A DNA stretch of 64,000 nucleotides, from NCBI GenBank assembly GCA_905221615.1, contig CAJNDT010003135.1, positions 468,001-532,000 of the forward strand. Direction: 5' to 3'. Under the pieces are notes generated by a model. It did not search any database. It worked only from the letters and a program-made list of their open reading frames with translations, and was not told the origin of the DNA. The stretch comes from Symbiodinium sp. CCMP2592 (lineage: Eukaryota; Sar; Dinophyceae; Suessiales; Symbiodiniaceae). Positions 23,011-39,816 of this stretch are shown here, piece after piece (position 1 is the first letter of the stretch; every line of letters starts with the position of its first letter). The position numbers were made by a program, and so were the translations under genes.

Positions 23011-24417
23011 CACTGCTACTACACTAGGCTACTCGTTCATTCTTTGACAGGAAACGGAGCAAAGCCGTGCAAATGCCGTAGTCTTGTGCCCTATGACAGC
23101 CCCGCGACAACCGAAACCAAGCAGCCTCCGACAACCGCCGGCAAAACCCAACCGGTTAGCCGCGATCCGTACCACCCCACTATACACCGTAAATCCGACG
23201 AAAGCCTGAACCCCAACGAACTCAAAAACTAAATGCAAGACCCTAAGGCCTAAGCTCAGAGCCTCATCATGTGCTTCGCCCAGGCTCAGTCCTCCAAGAG
23301 GAGTCCTTGCACAGCCTGAGTTCGGGGGTGTTGCATTCTGTTCGTACCTTAGATTCACCGCATTAGACATGATCTTTGATTTTAGCAGCGATGTCATCAT
23401 CATGTGCATTCGTCACAGGTACTTATGTATATATATATATATACTTATATATATATGTATGTATATAAATATGTGTGTATATACATACAAACAACACCCA
23501 TACACGCAGGCGTTTTCCTGTGTTTTGCAATTGTTATACTTGTAGAACATGTGTGAGTCCGCGTCCGGGCCCCGTACATGTCACGGTTTAGGGGTTCACC
23601 ACGGGTTTAGGATTCAGGATGACAAGTTTGAGGATTAGAGTCCCGATTAGGGTTCAAGCCTTTGAACATGATGGGAGCAAGAAGAATTCTCTCGTCACGG
23701 AATTTCGTACCATGTTGTCCCCACAAAACGCAGGCATAAGTGTTAGATCCCGTAGATGACCCGAGCCCCAGAACTCGGGCATGCCACGACGATGTACACA
23801 CTGAGAGGAGGGTGGCGCTTTGCCTTCTGCTCCTGGGCTTGGCGACTTCCGAGGGTGCAGATGAGGTGAGCTGGGCTCATGTTCAGGGGTTTCGAACTTG
23901 TTCCTTTCATCCCATTAACCCCTGACTGTATCAGTGCAGATTCTGGTGTCGAGTCGAACACCGGATTCATGGTGAGGTTGTCATGATTGGTTGGGAGTCA
24001 GGATTGCAGCAGAGAGATCACCATTCTGGAAGAGACCTTTCATGTACCATAAGTGTTCCTCTAAAACATCCGAAGTGGCAGCTAAACGGGTGTCATTCTT
24101 TACATAACGTATGTACTACGTGTCTCTGTGCTTTGTAGCCATGGCCAAATATCTCCCTCAGGCTCTCGACAGTTACGCAGTGATTTGAATTCGCAGAAAG
24201 CTTGCTTGCTCGATGTGCCGCGCAGGTGCCGAATGTGGAGCCACTTGAGGTTCCTGCGCCCAGCTCTTGTCAAGACCTTTGAGTTTCAGGTCAGGTCTCG
24301 GATTTTTGGCCGCGGAAATGGGGCCCATACTGAAAGCGGATATTCACCAGCCAAAACCGTGAGTTGCTGATGTCAATCTGACGCTTTGTGACAGCGACTG
24401 CCCGCACTTTTACACCA

Positions 24418-24451
24418 CTCTACTGCTGCTGCTGCTGCTACTACTACTAGA

Positions 24452-24490
<39 letters not shown>

Positions 24491-24660
24491 GCTACTGCTA
24501 CTGCTACTGCTGTAACTACTGTAGCTACTAAGTACTAAGTACAAACTACTAACTATTCACTACTCGCTACTCACTACAAATCACTAACTACTTACTACTT
24601 ACTGCGACTACAACTACAACCACAACAACAACTACTACTGCCACTACCACTGCCTTCTTT
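24418..24660. repeat. CTG/ACT trinucleotide array
   Basis: A (CTG)n head is followed by (ACT)n, GCTACT units, and degenerate ACTAACT and CAACTA units. Confidence 0.85.
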
Positions 24661-26100
24661 GTTCTAGAGCATGTGTGCAAGTGCCATTTCGCACATATGT
24701 ACCAATGTTGAACAGCCACCGAAAGCATGGAGGAGTAAGAGACTCTTTGGATCAACCATGATTCAAAAGAGTGCACTGGTTGTCGAACTCAAGATGCGCT
24801 GAGGGCTGCTGCTTCAAGATTGGCTATGCAGCCTTCATGAAGCTGGGCCCTTCATCGTGGGGGAGGGGTCTCCAAGCGTTCTTACGGTTGCTGGCCTCGT
24901 GATTGAATGGGAAGGCATGAGGCTTGCTGTTGTCGACTGGGGAGCAGCTAGTATGCAGGGCTCGTAGATCTCACGCGGACGAAGCTTGTGCTGGCTGGGG
25001 CTCTGTAGCTCAGGAGGGCTGTCAGCCAGCGGTCCAAAATGACCCCAGGACTTACCCTAGCATGGTCGCGCTGAGGCCGTGTTGCCTCAGTGTCGAGGAA
25101 CTGGCTGAGCAGGCTCTCCGAAGGGAGTTTTCTCGGGCGTAGCTTCCACACTGAGATGTCTGCCGTCCTTGCAACCCTGGTCTCGTAAGCTTCGGCCGCA
25201 CGCCCCCCAAAATTCTCGTCAACTTTGCAAGCATGAGCTCATGATTGACGGTGCAGTAGGAGGGTAGGCCGGATTCTGATGTGGCTCCATGCTTCTGAAG
25301 TCGCGAGGACTGCTACTCCAGCGACATCCGGGACCCGGGCACGGCCCAGCCCGACGCCCCGGCCCGAGCACAGAGGCAACGTCTTCAGGATGTGCTTTGG
25401 TATTTTTGTCAAGGGGCCGGTTAGATTCGATGTTTTTTTAGAGCTTCGCGGTTTGTTTCTTTCTTTTGTGCCATGTCTCAGGGGCTTTTGGGACTCGATG
25501 CAGGGTGAGTATTCGGGAAAACGGTTGGTGTGTCAAAGGCTCTGAGGCTTGAATCCTTGGGCTCAAGCTGCAAGTGATGGCTTCTTTGGAAACAGCTGCA
25601 GTGTCACTAAATGCAAAGCGCTGCTTTTGATTGTGTTGTCATTGCCTGAGTCTCAATCCGGGACGACAGAAACCCCAGCCTGCATTGAACCTCACGTGCA
25701 TCTCCCGGGGCTCATCTATCCTTCCAAGCCCCATCCCAGGCCGTTCAGGGCCTGCTAAAGCTCAGCGTCCGCACCGTGGTCGGTGGGGACCGAGGCTGGC
25801 GGACCCAGTGTCCGGAAAACGCGTGGTCCCCGGAAATTCGCGGAAGTCAGCTGTTTACCAGGCTCAGTGCGGGAATCTTTCTGGTTGCCCAACAACCGGA
25901 CCGAGAACACCAAAGGGTCTTCAGATGGCAACGGGTGATTGGGCTGCTTGTCTGATCCTTTTCAGAAAAGTCCTCTGACAGTCACAGTGACGCGTGTTTC
26001 ATCACGCAGGTCTGGTTTCCTTGAGTCACCTGCCTTGAATCGCTGCGCCGTCTTTGGGCTCCACCCAGCGTTAGCGTTGGCTCTGCAAGGGCCGCTTGAC

Positions 26101-31645
<5,545 letters not shown>

Positions 31646-32745
31646 GGTAGCGTGACTGCTCAGGTAAAACTTCCTTGGCGCAGAAGGCTGCGCCCATCTC
31701 ATTTCATTAGTGTTCATTAGTACATAGGTTGTGTCCAATTTCCTCCTAGTGTTGTAGCCGTGCCAGTCTCTCTTGCAGATGGGACAGTGGGGCAGCCTCT
31801 CCGAATGCCAAGACACAAGATGTGAATGGCTGGGCGCCCCGCTTCCCTCTCCGTTCTTATACGACTGCGCTCCGAAGAACATTTAATCCAAATTCTTTGT
31901 CTTGCCTTTGGTGCGAAGCTCTGTCTACGAAAGTAGTGGAGATCGCATCCGCAGAGTTTTGTACGAATCGCCATGCCATCATATACGCAATCTGTTGATG
32001 CAGAGGCATGTTCCAAAACAGCGCAAGGAGTCAAGGAGCATAGAGTCGAAGCCCTTCCCTGTCCATTCAAAAGGAGTAGGTACTTGTAGCGACGACGATG
32101 ATGATGATGGTGGGAAGTTGACCGTTGCGATTGTTGCTGATGATTACGAAGAAGGTGTGGCGGTGATAGTGGCAATGGAGATGTCACCGGCAAGAACTGG
32201 TTACCATAGCTCTTGCTGCCATGTGATGATGCTGCTGATGATGATGGCCTTGATGCCGCAGTGTTACCTTTGGTGAATGTAGCGGTCGGTCGAGGCGCGG
32301 GCCTTGTCATCGTCGTTGTCGTCACGGCAGTCGTGGTCGCGGCGGTGCTGACCGTAGTAGCAGCAGCAGCAACAGAAGGACGAGGTCCTCGATGCTAATC
32401 CGACCGAAACAAACTGATTAACCGATGCCAGATTTTTGGGGAAGCCGATCTTGCCCACCTGCTTGTTTGAAGAGAAAGTGCATGTGTGATATTCCGACCA
32501 CGTAACGCTTCTTGCGGCCCAGCTGCGAAGGCTGCCCGGGCTCGAGCCCCTTGCTGTGCACGCTTCGATTCCTTTGTCATGCACACTTTGACCAGAAGTG
32601 TTTTTTGGTCCCCAAACAGTGTGGCACCCACCTGGGTTCCGACGTTCGGGGAACGGAGAAGTGCATGGTTCAGGCCCGCGGAAATTACGTTTCTGGGGAC
32701 CTGGGTTCCGGGGTTAACGCGGTGCACATTTTGCGATTTACACAG
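31646..32745. other. No supported gene
   Basis: This lies between the channel gene stop and the next exon pair. It includes GATGAT/GTCGTC-type low-complexity patches (about 32090-32390). Frames on both strands are motif-free. Confidence 0.4.
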
Positions 32746-33212
32746 ATGCGCGGGGGACACGGCTCCTCCAGAAGGCCAGGTTCATTGAAAACTCTAATGC
32801 GCAGGCCAATGATGCGCTCGAAAACTCTTGGAAGGAATTCTGCCCGTCTTTTTGCATACAGCCAGAACTTGAGGGAACGCACGTTGGCCGCGTTGCTGGT
32901 ACATTCCACCAGTGCTTTTGGGAAATCTTTTTCGCAGTGTCTTGGTGGTCTCCTTGTGGTCTCCTCATGCTTTGCTGATTGTCGAGGTCATCCCAGTCGT
33001 GGTGGTCGTGTCGTCGTGGTCGTGCTCGTCGTGCGTGATTGTCTGGGGATCGGCAACCCCAAACACTGACCGACTGTCGTGCGAAGCAAGAATTCCATCT
33101 GCCCTCAAAGGCCCAAGAGGCGGCCCAGTTCATTAAGGAGGACAAGGAGGCCCGAAGACAGGAGTTGCATGCCAGATACAGCATCCACTTTTTGGCCGAC
33201 CACTCTCCCTAA
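32746..33212 (+). CDS. Two exons of an unknown charged/helical protein
   Basis: Exon 32746-32834 encodes RLLQKARFIENSNAQANDAL and is joined in phase 0 to exon 33087-33212, which encodes HLPSKAQEAAQFIKEDKEAR and ends at TAA 33210-33212. The intron between would start GA and end AG. Both frames look clearly coding (charged, helical), but I do not recognise the family. Upstream exons were not found. The TAA may lie in a further intron. Confidence 0.45.
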
Positions 33213-35249
33213 ATCAATCGCTGCTCCACTTGATTATCGGCTTCCTCGAGGTTTAGAATCAGTCCTCGTCAGAGAGCGAACTAGACCCAAATCGAGCAAC
33301 TTAGCAGGCATCCGCTTCATCGTCCCTTGCGCCTCTCTTGGGAGTAGCGCCGGCGCAACCTCAGGCACGCATGCATGCGAAATTCTCTCGTCTCGGGTTC
33401 AGAGAAGCGTTTTGGTGCAAGGCCGAACAATAGCGTACAGTAGGATCTCCAGAGGAACAGGATTGGCTTGGGATTACAGTCGCCTTAAGAAAGATTGAAT
33501 CAGCGAGGGGTGGCGTCAAGACCGACACGTTTAAATACCAGGGTCCTGCACATCTCGAGAGTCGAAGGGAGTGCTAGTCATGTAAGTTGTTTCACGAGCC
33601 AGGAACCGCAGGAGCACCTTCCCTGGCAGAGCTCTCAGATTTCAGGTGTCCTGTCTGGTGTGCATAGAATGTGGTGCGGTGCAGGGAGTAGTTGTGCACC
33701 ATGAGTATGCCACCTCATGCTAGACATCCCGAGAGACTGGTCCTGAGCCACCTGACATGGCACAAGGTGGGCATTCCTGGTGATTGGGTTAGCCATGGCG
33801 CTGGCTTCGTCCGTCGCGCTGGTGCAGGTGATCTACAATACGTACCAGTGGCAGACACCTCGCGTGTGCTGTAGAATATAACAGCAAACGGTAGTTGTGA
33901 CAGATTTCGTTTGTCAGTATTGGCCTTAACAGCCTTAACATGTATTGGCGATGTCATGAAGCAGAAGAAGATGATGATGCTGGTGATGATGATGTTGGTC
34001 GTGATCGTGGGGGTGGGGGTGGTGGCGGTCCTGGAGCTGGTGAGGATGTAAGCGGTAATCTTGTCATCAGGCGCTGTCGCCGTCACAGAATTCGAGTTCT
34101 CAGTGTCATGTCTTCATTGGCTTTTAAGTCCTTTGCTATTGATCTGCCTGTTTGCTCGCACTGCTGATCTCATCAACAGCAAAGTCATTGCTGTCGCTCC
34201 TTCGGTTATAGTTTGTGAAGTCGATCCCAGTGCTGCTGCTGCTGCTGCTGTTGCTGCTGCTAGCTGATCGTGCTACTGCTGCTACTGCATCTGCTACTTG
34301 CTACTGTTACTGCTCCTACCAGTGCCAGTACAAGTGCCAGTGCGACCAGCACTTCCACTTCCGCTGGCACTGCCACAGTCACTGCCACCACCACTACCAC
34401 CGCCGCCACCATGGTGGTTCGCATTTCTTCTTCTATGACCAGGCAACAGTCGGCATCAAACTAGCACGCACCACCGGTGCTGGCTGCAGCTGCTGCTGCT
34501 GCTGCTGCTGCTGTTTTTGATGTTTTCGTTGGTGCTAATGGTACCTTGGCAGTATTTCGCTGATACGAAATGTGCTCGAATCAGTCATAAAGGCCATAGG
34601 CTCTGATTTTCAGCTTAGCCTCTCTTGTCACTATTGTGCTTATCAATTCCAGGGCAAACTTGGCAATGCCCTCACATTTTGGGCTGAGGATAGGGTCTTT
34701 GAAGCTGTCTCCAGTGCAGTAGCCAGGCAATGGAAGGTGCTCAGAAGTCCTGGCGCCGCAAGCAAATTACCGCCGGCGCGGTTCCCAGAGCCCAAAAACT
34801 GCTTCTCATCTTCTTGAATGCAGCGCTTGCAGCACTACAAGTAACAGCAGATCAGTGATGCGATTGACACTGCTCCTTGGGTGCCGGCAATCCGTCTTGC
34901 CTACTCCTCTTTGCCTTTTGCCGGAGACGCCACCGAGGCAAAGCGACGGAGCTTGACGAAGAAGAGTCTCTGGAGCCCAGCGGAGACTTGGAGGCCCCGA
35001 GTTTGGCAGCTTGCGTGGGCTTGAGTTCAGGTTTGCACTGCTTTCGCAGCTCTTCAGTGGAGCCCTGCTTCCAATGGCTCTAGCGTTTGAGATACGAAGG
35101 CTGCTGCAAAGGCCGCTTTGCTTTCGCACGGATTGCAAAAATGCCCTGACTTGAGGTCCTTCTGCCTCCTCAGCCGATGGTTTCCGCCCGGAGCCCGCTA
35201 GCTGGAATCCCAGAGCGGCAGCGGCTTGAGGCTGCAACAGTGTTAACTT
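33213..35249. other. Gap with repeat and weak exon-like frames
   Basis: Coding-like but unassigned frames occur near 33735-33870 (KVGIPGDWVSHGAGFVRR) and 34650-34745 (LGNALTFWAEDRVFEAVSSA). A CTG/GCT/CCA trinucleotide array spans about 34228-34518. The copia element is inserted at the right edge. Confidence 0.35.
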
Positions 35250-35405
35250 TGATAAAGCATCGGCTGTGCAACGTTGGCTTTGCTCACTGCATGAACCGCG
35301 GCCTCTTTCTCTCGAGGCCTACAGCCACTTTTGTTTGCTGCGGAAAATGGATGCCTGCTGACTCTGCGCTTCCTTTCGTGGCTGCTCAGAGTGCGTGTTT
35401 CCACA
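35250..35405 (+). repeat. 5' LTR of copia element
   Basis: 156 bp, TGATAAAGC to TTCCACA, identical by eye to 44048-44203. It is short for a copia LTR and should contain the promoter and transcript start. No TATA box is evident. Confidence 0.95.
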
Positions 35406-35406
35406 G

Positions 35407-35419
35407 TGGCACCGGAGCC
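35407..35419 (+). other. Primer-binding-site candidate
   Basis: TGGCACCGGAGCC begins two bases after the 5' LTR. The initial TGG matches the complement of a tRNA 3' CCA end, as expected for first-strand priming. The tRNA partner is not identified. Confidence 0.55.
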
Positions 35420-35760
35420 TGAGTTGGGTTGCCCGGTTGTCCTTTGGGCTGAGCTCTCCGCTGCGCCGCCGCTGCTTGCTGCCGCTTCGAGTCCTCATCC
35501 CCGACCTGCTGCTCGATTACCCGATTCTCGGCTACCTCATTGCTGGACGCTCAGCATAGAGCGGGCTGTGGAACCGGTCGTGCGGGCCGAGGTCTGTATC
35601 ACCTTGCACGGCAGACCTTCCAAAACCGGAAGGGCTTCTTCGAATTCCACTTTGTGTTCCAGCAGCTATGGCTGAGGCCGAGAAGGAGTACGGCGGGGCA
35701 TGGAGTCGGTGCCCGACTTGGGATGGATCTCCACTCACGTGGCGGTCTTTCTAGCGCGAG

Positions 35761-38700
35761 ATGAGCTGGTGGACCAGCTCCTTGGACCTTGAGAGCACCC
35801 GGCGCTACAACTTGGCAGCCAGGTTCTTGATGAGACAGTCTGGCATTGTTCGCCAGAGGGGCGAAGAGTTTACCCCGGAGGAGCTTGAGTTCCAAAAGGA
35901 AGAGAAAGCCCGAGATCCCGAGACCGGCGACGAGGTGGTGATCACTCCGGAGAACCTCCTCTCCGGCCTCGAGAAGTTGCTGAAGGCGCTGGAAGGGCTC
36001 AACGGCCAGAGTGTTTTGGACCGCCGCGGCGAGCTGAGGACGCAGTTTTACCTGCATTTGGCCAGGAAGCCGGCCGAGCGAGTGGCTGACTTCTCCAGCC
36101 GCTTTCGCACGGCGGTTGCCGACCTTCGTGGGGAAGGCGTTAAGCTTCCGGATGCTGAGGTCGGCTGGTTCTTCAAGGAGAAGTTGGGCTTGGATGCCTT
36201 GAGACGCCAGCTTCTGGAGACGGCGCTGCAAGGGGCCGAAGGCTACGCTGTGATCGAGAGTGAGTGCCTTCGGCTGTTTCGTGACCTGCACCTTCAAGAC
36301 CCTCTCTTTCGAAGGCTAGATCGGCCGGCCAATGGCAGGATGACGATCCGGAGGCTCTTTGCCTCCCCGGGGTCTGCCGCTACGACCGCCTCGTCTTCGA
36401 CGACTTCCCGGCGCTCCTCTTTGCTCTCCTCGGCACCTTCCTCTTCTTCGGCTTCCCGACGGCCGCCTCCAATGCGGCAGGCGCAGGTTGCTGAGAACGA
36501 GCCCGAGACGGAGGCAGAGATCGAGGACGGCGAGACCGAGGAGGCGGGCGACGGCGCCGAGGACCCGGCATCCTTGGAAGAGGTTTTGCAAGCCGAGGTT
36601 CAGAATTTGGCCGATGAGATCGCCGAAGCTGAGGAGGAAGGCATTGACCCGATGCACCTGGAGGTCCTGGAGCAAGGAATCGAGGCGAGTGCAGAGGCGC
36701 TTGTTTCGATGAGGGAAGCCCGCGTGAAGTTGGCTGAGATCAGGAAGGACCGCGGCTTCAAGGGTCCCTCGGTTGGTGGCCCCGGGAAAGGTCGCGGCAA
36801 GACTTCAGCCGCAGTTGCCGCGAAGAAGGCCAGTGGAAAGCATGTGTGCTTCGACTGTGGGAATCCGGGACATTGGGCCGGAGACGAAGGGTGCCCGAAA
36901 CCTGGGCAAGGCTTGGGCCGGGCGAAGGCTAAGGCTGGATCGGTCAAGAGCGTGAAGATCGCCGAGGCCTATGCCGACCACGACGTGATCCAGACCGAGG
37001 CCCTGGACGCCCCGGCGAATGAGGTGATGACGGTTTCCGCCGAGGTGTCTGGCGAGGTCTTGGAACGGGCCCTGGAGAGCTCTCTTTCGAGAGCCGCCGA
37101 GGTGCACATTACGGCCACGCGCGGGCCCACGGCCGACAAAGCCTTGGTGGGTGCATTGGACAGCGCGTGCAACAGAACGTGCGCAGGCGAGGCGTGGATT
37201 AAGAACTACATTGACCTCCTCAAGGACGCTCCGGCCGGCGTGCAGGCGTTGATCACCGAGGCCCCGGAGACAGAGCGCTTCCGCTTCGGGAACGGTGGCG
37301 TGTTGCCCTCTTCGTGCCGGTGGCGATTGCCCATCGATCTGGCGGGCCACCTGGTGTTGGTTTGGGTGTCGGCGGTGCCGGTGGCGACCTTGGGTCTCTT
37401 GTTGGGACGCGACGTGCTTGATGCTGTTGGAGGGCTGCTCGACTTTTCCCGGCGCACGTTGCGTTGCCAGACCTTCGGAGATGCGCAGGCCCAGCTGACC
37501 CAACTGTCGGCCGGCCACCTGGCTCTTCCTTTGATTCCCAAAGTTTGGCCAGCCGTTCCGGACACAAGGTGGCGGAAGCTCGGGCCCGACGGTGTCTTGG
37601 AGACCTCGCTTGGATGTAAAATGTGGGCCCGACAGCTTTTGAGAGGCGCGTCGCATGCAGTTGCGTCTGATGATGAACACAGCCACCACCTGACCGAAGC
37701 CAGCCTCAATCTTGGTCGCATCGCTTTTGAGTACAACTCCGTGCTGCTGACCTCGGCCCAAAAGATGTGCGTCGGAGCCGTGACCACGGTTGCCCCTGCT
37801 GCCTCTTCTGTGGCGGTTCGACCCAAAGATGGCAGCTGCGGCCGCTTTCGGTGCCCGACCTTCGGCCGCGCCTGGCTTCGATGGCTTTGGCTACCCCGGC
37901 GGCGGCGACGAGCTCGGGTTCCTCGTGGTGACCATGGTGCGGTGGAAGCGTATGATCATGCGCGTTCAAGCCCGCTGGGCGTGGGCCAAGCAAGGGCTGT
38001 TGCTGGCTTTAATAAAGCGGCCCGATCTGCGCTTCTTGCCCTTTCCCTGGCCTTCTGTGTCTTCGGTGGCGCTTTGGAAGTCCCAGGCGGAGACCATGGC
38101 GCGCAATGGCGCGCACCCTCGACGCTGGTTGGCCCGAGGCACTTGGACGGCGGCGACCTTGGCTGCCATGACGTGGTTCAGGGGCCGGTTTGGCCTTCGC
38201 TTCTCTTTCCTGGAGGACCCCTTCCTTCAGGGGATGTTGGCCGTGACGACCTCGAAGGGGAGATCTACGCGAGTGCGGGCGGAGATGGTGAAGGAGGCCA
38301 AGGCCGAAGCAGCCAAGGAGGCAGATCGTTTACAGGCGGCCCGTGGCTTGATCGGGCCTCGTGGCGGCCTCCCGACCTTGAAGGCCGACTTGCTGCGCCT
38401 GGCGGCTCTCCTGCACGTGGATGTGTCGGACAAGGACAAGGTCGAGGACCTGAAGAACAAGATCCGGCCAGTGCTTTACCTGCTCAAGGACGTAAAGCCT
38501 GCCCCGGCCGTGCCGACCGTCGCCGCTTCTTCGACCTCCTGCTTGAGCCCTTCGTTGCCAGCTATGCCGAGTTTCTCGACGAGATCGCCTCCAACCTCTA
38601 CGGCACCATTGCCAAAGCAGACGGCTGGCCCAGCGATCGAGCACAACCTCCACGGCGACCCCGAGAACACGAATGCCTTCATGTCCTTCATGACGGCCAT

Positions 38701-39816
38701 GGACCAGAGGTACCAAGACATGCTCAACACCGCCAGCCAGCAGCAGCAGGCCATGTTGAGCCAGGTGCTGCAACACGTGATGCAGATGCAAGCCGGGCAC
38801 GCCGCGACTTCGGACGCTCCCATGGAAGACGACGAATGGGCGAATGTGCCACCCCTGCCGCTTCATGCCGAGAGTCTGGACGAGGCGACCGACCCGAGGC
38901 TGCACCAGCTGGGCTGCCTTCAACTGCCCAACTAAGTCAGCTGAAGCCCGGCCAAAAGCAACTTGTGAGTCAAGCTTGGGCTCGACACCGCAGGGAACAG
39001 CTGCTGATTTCATGCTCCCCTCGGCAGGTTCGAGACATTATGCTGGCCGAGCACATGGCTATCTACAGGCGCGCCATGAACGAGGTGTTTGTCATGGAAG
39101 TGCCGCTCTTGGCGGCTGAGGCGGTGGAGCCGCTTGACCTGGTGAGCCGCTGGGTGCAAGTGCGAGGGCACACCTTTGCGGGCCCTTGGTTGCACAACGG
39201 CGGTTACGACTTGACTCTTCGAGCTCACCGGCAGCACGTGTTACTTGAACTTCGCCGCGAACGCCCCTACTTCCTGGTGCTTTCGGTGCCGGCGACTACC
39301 TGGGAGCGACCGGTGCGGATGACCACCCCGGCCGACCGACTACAACAACAACGTGCACAAGAGCTCTTGCTACTGAACTTTGCGGCCCGCCTGGCGCGAG
39401 AACAAGTTGGGGGGGGGAGACACTTCGTTTTTCGCCTTTCTGCTACCTCCTCGGCTTGGCGGGCCCCTGCTTTGAAACGTTTGCGCCGCTCCTTTGGGCT
39501 TCGCTTTGTGCAAGTGCCCGGCCACCGGCTGCTTACCTCCAGCCAGGCCGTTGTGAGCAAGTTCCTGGACCCTTCGGTGGTGAAGTCATGCGACGGCACC
39601 AAGTCGGGCCTCAGTAAGGCGCTGGTGGCCGCCTTTGAGAGTCAGTTTGACTTTGAGACGCGACAGCAGGCCCAGCAACGGGCCGTCCACCAATGCTACC
39701 AGACGACGGCTGTGCCGGGAGCGATCGACTTCTACCACGACGTGCTTGCGACCGGCGAGGGCGGCCCCGAAGGCGGCGACTTTACCATCGAGGACGGCGA
39801 GGATTCCGAGGGCTGA
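35761..39816 (+). CDS. Copia polyprotein part 1: gag, zinc knuckle, protease
   Basis: A 1351-codon frame. Residues 1 to about 350 are a gag-like helical region (LAARFLMRQSGIV, LARKPAERVADFSSRFRTAV). A CCHC zinc knuckle, CFDCGNPGHWAGDEGC, begins at residue 363. The aspartic protease follows, with active site ALDSACNRTCAG (Asp467) and the downstream LLLGRDVLDAVGGLLDF. From about 37850 to 38930 the real coding signal lies in the +1 frame (37790-38935). It returns to this frame at about 38930 (QLKPGQKQLVSQAWARHRR), continues through an extra domain and ends at TGA 39814-39816, where the integrase frame (+1) takes over. Either recoding or compensating indels could explain the frame switches. Confidence 0.85.
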   Translation: MSWWTSSLDLESTRRYNLAARFLMRQSGIVRQRGEEFTPEELEFQKEEKARDPETGDEVVITPENLLSGLEKLLKALEGLNGQSVLDRRGELRTQFYLHLARKPAERVADFSSRFRTAVADLRGEGVKLPDAEVGWFFKEKLGLDALRRQLLETALQGAEGYAVIESECLRLFRDLHLQDPLFRRLDRPANGRMTIRRLFASPGSAATTASSSTTSRRSSLLSSAPSSSSASRRPPPMRQAQVAENEPETEAEIEDGETEEAGDGAEDPASLEEVLQAEVQNLADEIAEAEEEGIDPMHLEVLEQGIEASAEALVSMREARVKLAEIRKDRGFKGPSVGGPGKGRGKTSAAVAAKKASGKHVCFDCGNPGHWAGDEGCPKPGQGLGRAKAKAGSVKSVKIAEAYADHDVIQTEALDAPANEVMTVSAEVSGEVLERALESSLSRAAEVHITATRGPTADKALVGALDSACNRTCAGEAWIKNYIDLLKDAPAGVQALITEAPETERFRFGNGGVLPSSCRWRLPIDLAGHLVLVWVSAVPVATLGLLLGRDVLDAVGGLLDFSRRTLRCQTFGDAQAQLTQLSAGHLALPLIPKVWPAVPDTRWRKLGPDGVLETSLGCKMWARQLLRGASHAVASDDEHSHHLTEASLNLGRIAFEYNSVLLTSAQKMCVGAVTTVAPAASSVAVRPKDGSCGRFRCPTFGRAWLRWLWLPRRRRRARVPRGDHGAVEAYDHARSSPLGVGQARAVAGFNKAARSALLALSLAFCVFGGALEVPGGDHGAQWRAPSTLVGPRHLDGGDLGCHDVVQGPVWPSLLFPGGPLPSGDVGRDDLEGEIYASAGGDGEGGQGRSSQGGRSFTGGPWLDRASWRPPDLEGRLAAPGGSPARGCVGQGQGRGPEEQDPASALPAQGRKACPGRADRRRFFDLLLEPFVASYAEFLDEIASNLYGTIAKADGWPSDRAQPPRRPREHECLHVLHDGHGPEVPRHAQHRQPAAAGHVEPGAATRDADASRARRDFGRSHGRRRMGECATPAASCRESGRGDRPEAAPAGLPSTAQLSQLKPGQKQLVSQAWARHRREQLLISCSPRQVRDIMLAEHMAIYRRAMNEVFVMEVPLLAAEAVEPLDLVSRWVQVRGHTFAGPWLHNGGYDLTLRAHRQHVLLELRRERPYFLVLSVPATTWERPVRMTTPADRLQQQRAQELLLLNFAARLAREQVGGGRHFVFRLSATSSAWRAPALKRLRRSFGLRFVQVPGHRLLTSSQAVVSKFLDPSVVKSCDGTKSGLSKALVAAFESQFDFETRQQAQQRAVHQCYQTTAVPGAIDFYHDVLATGEGGPEGGDFTIEDGEDSEG
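37790..38935 (+). CDS. Copia polyprotein middle segment in +1 frame
   Basis: Within the gag-protease frame, this second open frame carries the coding-like sequence from about 37850 on: VKEAKAEAAKEADRLQAARG, DVSDKDKVEDLKNKIRPVLY, AFMSFMTAMDQRYQDML and a Gln-rich QQQQAMLSQVLQHVMQMQ. The competing frame there is Gly/Arg-rich and nondescript. It resembles the linker between protease and the pre-integrase domain of dinoflagellate copia polyproteins as I remember them. It is best seen as part of the same polyprotein, not an independent gene. The ATG at 37790 is probably not used. Confidence 0.6.
   Translation: MPLLPLLWRFDPKMAAAAAFGARPSAAPGFDGFGYPGGGDELGFLVVTMVRWKRMIMRVQARWAWAKQGLLLALIKRPDLRFLPFPWPSVSSVALWKSQAETMARNGAHPRRWLARGTWTAATLAAMTWFRGRFGLRFSFLEDPFLQGMLAVTTSKGRSTRVRAEMVKEAKAEAAKEADRLQAARGLIGPRGGLPTLKADLLRLAALLHVDVSDKDKVEDLKNKIRPVLYLLKDVKPAPAVPTVAASSTSCLSPSLPAMPSFSTRSPPTSTAPLPKQTAGPAIEHNLHGDPENTNAFMSFMTAMDQRYQDMLNTASQQQQAMLSQVLQHVMQMQAGHAATSDAPMEDDEWANVPPLPLHAESLDEATDPRLHQLGCLQLPN

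Noticed and set aside
36805..37761. 318-codon antisense ORF within the copia element, and similar ones at 35599 and 38330
   Set aside because: GC-rich shadow frames opposite the gag-protease frame; no motif.
39635..39814. ATG at 39635 as a true start of the integrase-RT ORF
   Set aside because: The sequence from 39635 to 39814 codes convincingly in the other frame; integrase similarity begins only after the TGA at 39814.
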